Source: Sodaliphilus sp050873765
GTDB lineage: Bacteria; Bacteroidota; Bacteroidia; Bacteroidales; Muribaculaceae
Direction of reading: 5' to 3'
DNA: 64,000 nt
Assembly (NCBI GenBank): GCA_050873765.1
Contig: JBNMJK010000001.1
Span: 37,437-101,436, forward strand
Positions 63,464-64,000 of the stretch are shown in pieces. Positions within the stretch are counted from its first letter, which is position 1. Each line of letters begins with the position of its first letter. Under the pieces are notes generated by a model. The model was not told the DNA's origin. It ran no database searches and saw only the letters and a list, made by a program, of their open reading frames with translations. The position numbers were made by a program, and so were the translations under genes.

Positions 63464-63862
63464 ATGAAAAAATTATTAGGCTTAGCACTACTGATGGTAG
63501 TAGGCATGATGATAGCTTCGTGCACCGACGACGCCGACCGCCGCCGTGTGTATGTGGTGAACAATACGCAAGACACATTGGTGCTTTATCTGCAAGACGG
63601 CAAAAAGTATTCTGAAGTGCACGCCGACTTCAACACCATATTTCCACCATCAAAAACTGTGGAGATGCCATTTTTCGTGCCATTCAACGGACTGCCTTCC
63701 TATCCATTCGATGAAGACCATGAAAAGGTGATGTTTAAAACGCTTCATGGCGCAAAGCCGGTGAAAAAAGACTACCACAACGGCAGCAGCTTCGTGTATG
63801 GCAAGCGCGACGACGTGGAGGGCTACTTCTTCGTAGTAGAAACTTCCGACATTCTAAACTAA
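63464..63862 (+). CDS. Small lipoprotein of unknown function
   Basis: 132 residues from ATG 63464 (MKKLLGLALLMVVGMMIASC); the promoter lies inside any longer frame. The lipobox MIASC places the lipidated residue at Cys20, followed by TDDADRRR, a charged tail compatible with surface export. The mature part begins VYVVNNTQDTLVLYLQDG, a beta-rich region, and contains aromatic-rich FVPFNGLPSYPFDED. No family recognised. Confidence 0.75.
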   Translation: MKKLLGLALLMVVGMMIASCTDDADRRRVYVVNNTQDTLVLYLQDGKKYSEVHADFNTIFPPSKTVEMPFFVPFNGLPSYPFDEDHEKVMFKTLHGAKPVKKDYHNGSSFVYGKRDDVEGYFFVVETSDILN

Positions 63863-63881
63863 CCTTTTTTCCTCTCCCCTC

Positions 63882-63937
63882 AAAAAAAACAATCATTGCG
63901 TCACTCATAACAGAATGGCGCAATGATTGTTTTTTTT
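63882..63937. terminator. Bidirectional terminator at the window end
   Basis: A perfect 19-bp stem with A8/T8 ends (63882-63900 with 63919-63937) provides U tracts on both strands, suggesting a converging minus-strand gene beyond. A minus-strand frame from the window edge to TGA at 63966-63964 (ending YHWNKWG) could be its last codons, but only 11 codons are visible. Confidence 0.88.
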
Positions 63938-64000
63938 GACAATTAATTGCCGAAGCCATGGAATCAGCCCCACTTATTCCAGTGATAAGCATGACATACC

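Overview
The window looks like chromosomal DNA from a gut-type Bacteroidales bacterium (Bacteroidota). The evidence is SusC/SusD pairs, many C-terminal sorting domains of the type IX secretion system (T9SS), Bacteroidota-style promoters (TTTG about 20 bp before TAnnTTTG) in front of many genes, almost no Shine-Dalgarno sequences, and a core gene set (adk, hpt, nnr, acpP-fabF-rnc, mutY, queA, RelA/SpoT) in Bacteroidota-like form. GC is moderate to high and GGC/GTG-rich, which would fit Muribaculaceae or a Prevotella relative, but the family cannot be fixed from the sequence. I see no rRNA, insertion sequence, prophage or CRISPR array.

Layout. 1-7.8 kb: the end of a polysaccharide-utilisation-type cluster (partial SusD, a lipoprotein) and three exported surface proteins (small T9SS protein, tandem FISUMP protein, fn3/adhesin T9SS protein). 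7.9-11.1 kb: a CNNM/CBS membrane protein and an ABC ATPase plus FtsX-type permease. 11.2-12.9 kb: an AT-richer hipB-hipA pair. 13-17.7 kb: a metallophosphoesterase, hpt-adk on the minus strand, and nnr. 17.8-19.7 kb: the cysteine operon cysK-cysE behind a leader ORF with six consecutive Cys codons and a terminator. 19.8-25.3 kb: an AraC regulator divergent from a TolC/EmrA/EmrB-type efflux set that contains a twin palindromic repeat. 25.3-29.4 kb: a lipoprotein, tRNA-Asp, and a glycosyltransferase/redox/esterase operon. 29.8-34.2 kb: a small orphan leader-terminator unit, then acpP-fabF-rnc and a WG-repeat lipoprotein (minus). 34.4-36.4 kb: alkD-like gene, mutY and tRNA-Val. 36.6-41 kb: a small basic protein, PrsW-type protease, FKBP isomerase, ZIP transporter and DUF2130 protein. 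41-48 kb (minus): rsh, 7TM-HD phosphohydrolase, two small envelope genes and queA. 48.2-56 kb: a SusC/SusD pair and a divergent TonB-type beta-barrel receptor. 56.1-63.3 kb: a cobalamin riboswitch followed by one 2172-residue surface protein. 63.4-64 kb: a small lipoprotein.

Two regulatory systems stand out. First, cysK-cysE is preceded by a promoter, a 29-codon ORF containing CCCCCC, a segment able to pair with the left arm of the downstream terminator, and then that terminator: every part needed for ribosome-mediated attenuation by cysteine. A second unit of the same design, with a Phe-rich ORF and the same ATTGGC/GCCAAT pairing core, lies at 29.8-30.0 kb but points into the 3' end of rnc instead of a biosynthetic gene. 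Second, a well-formed cobalamin riboswitch precedes a giant modular protein ending in a DUF4465-like domain and a T9SS signal, which suggests a very large cell-surface cobamide-capture protein.
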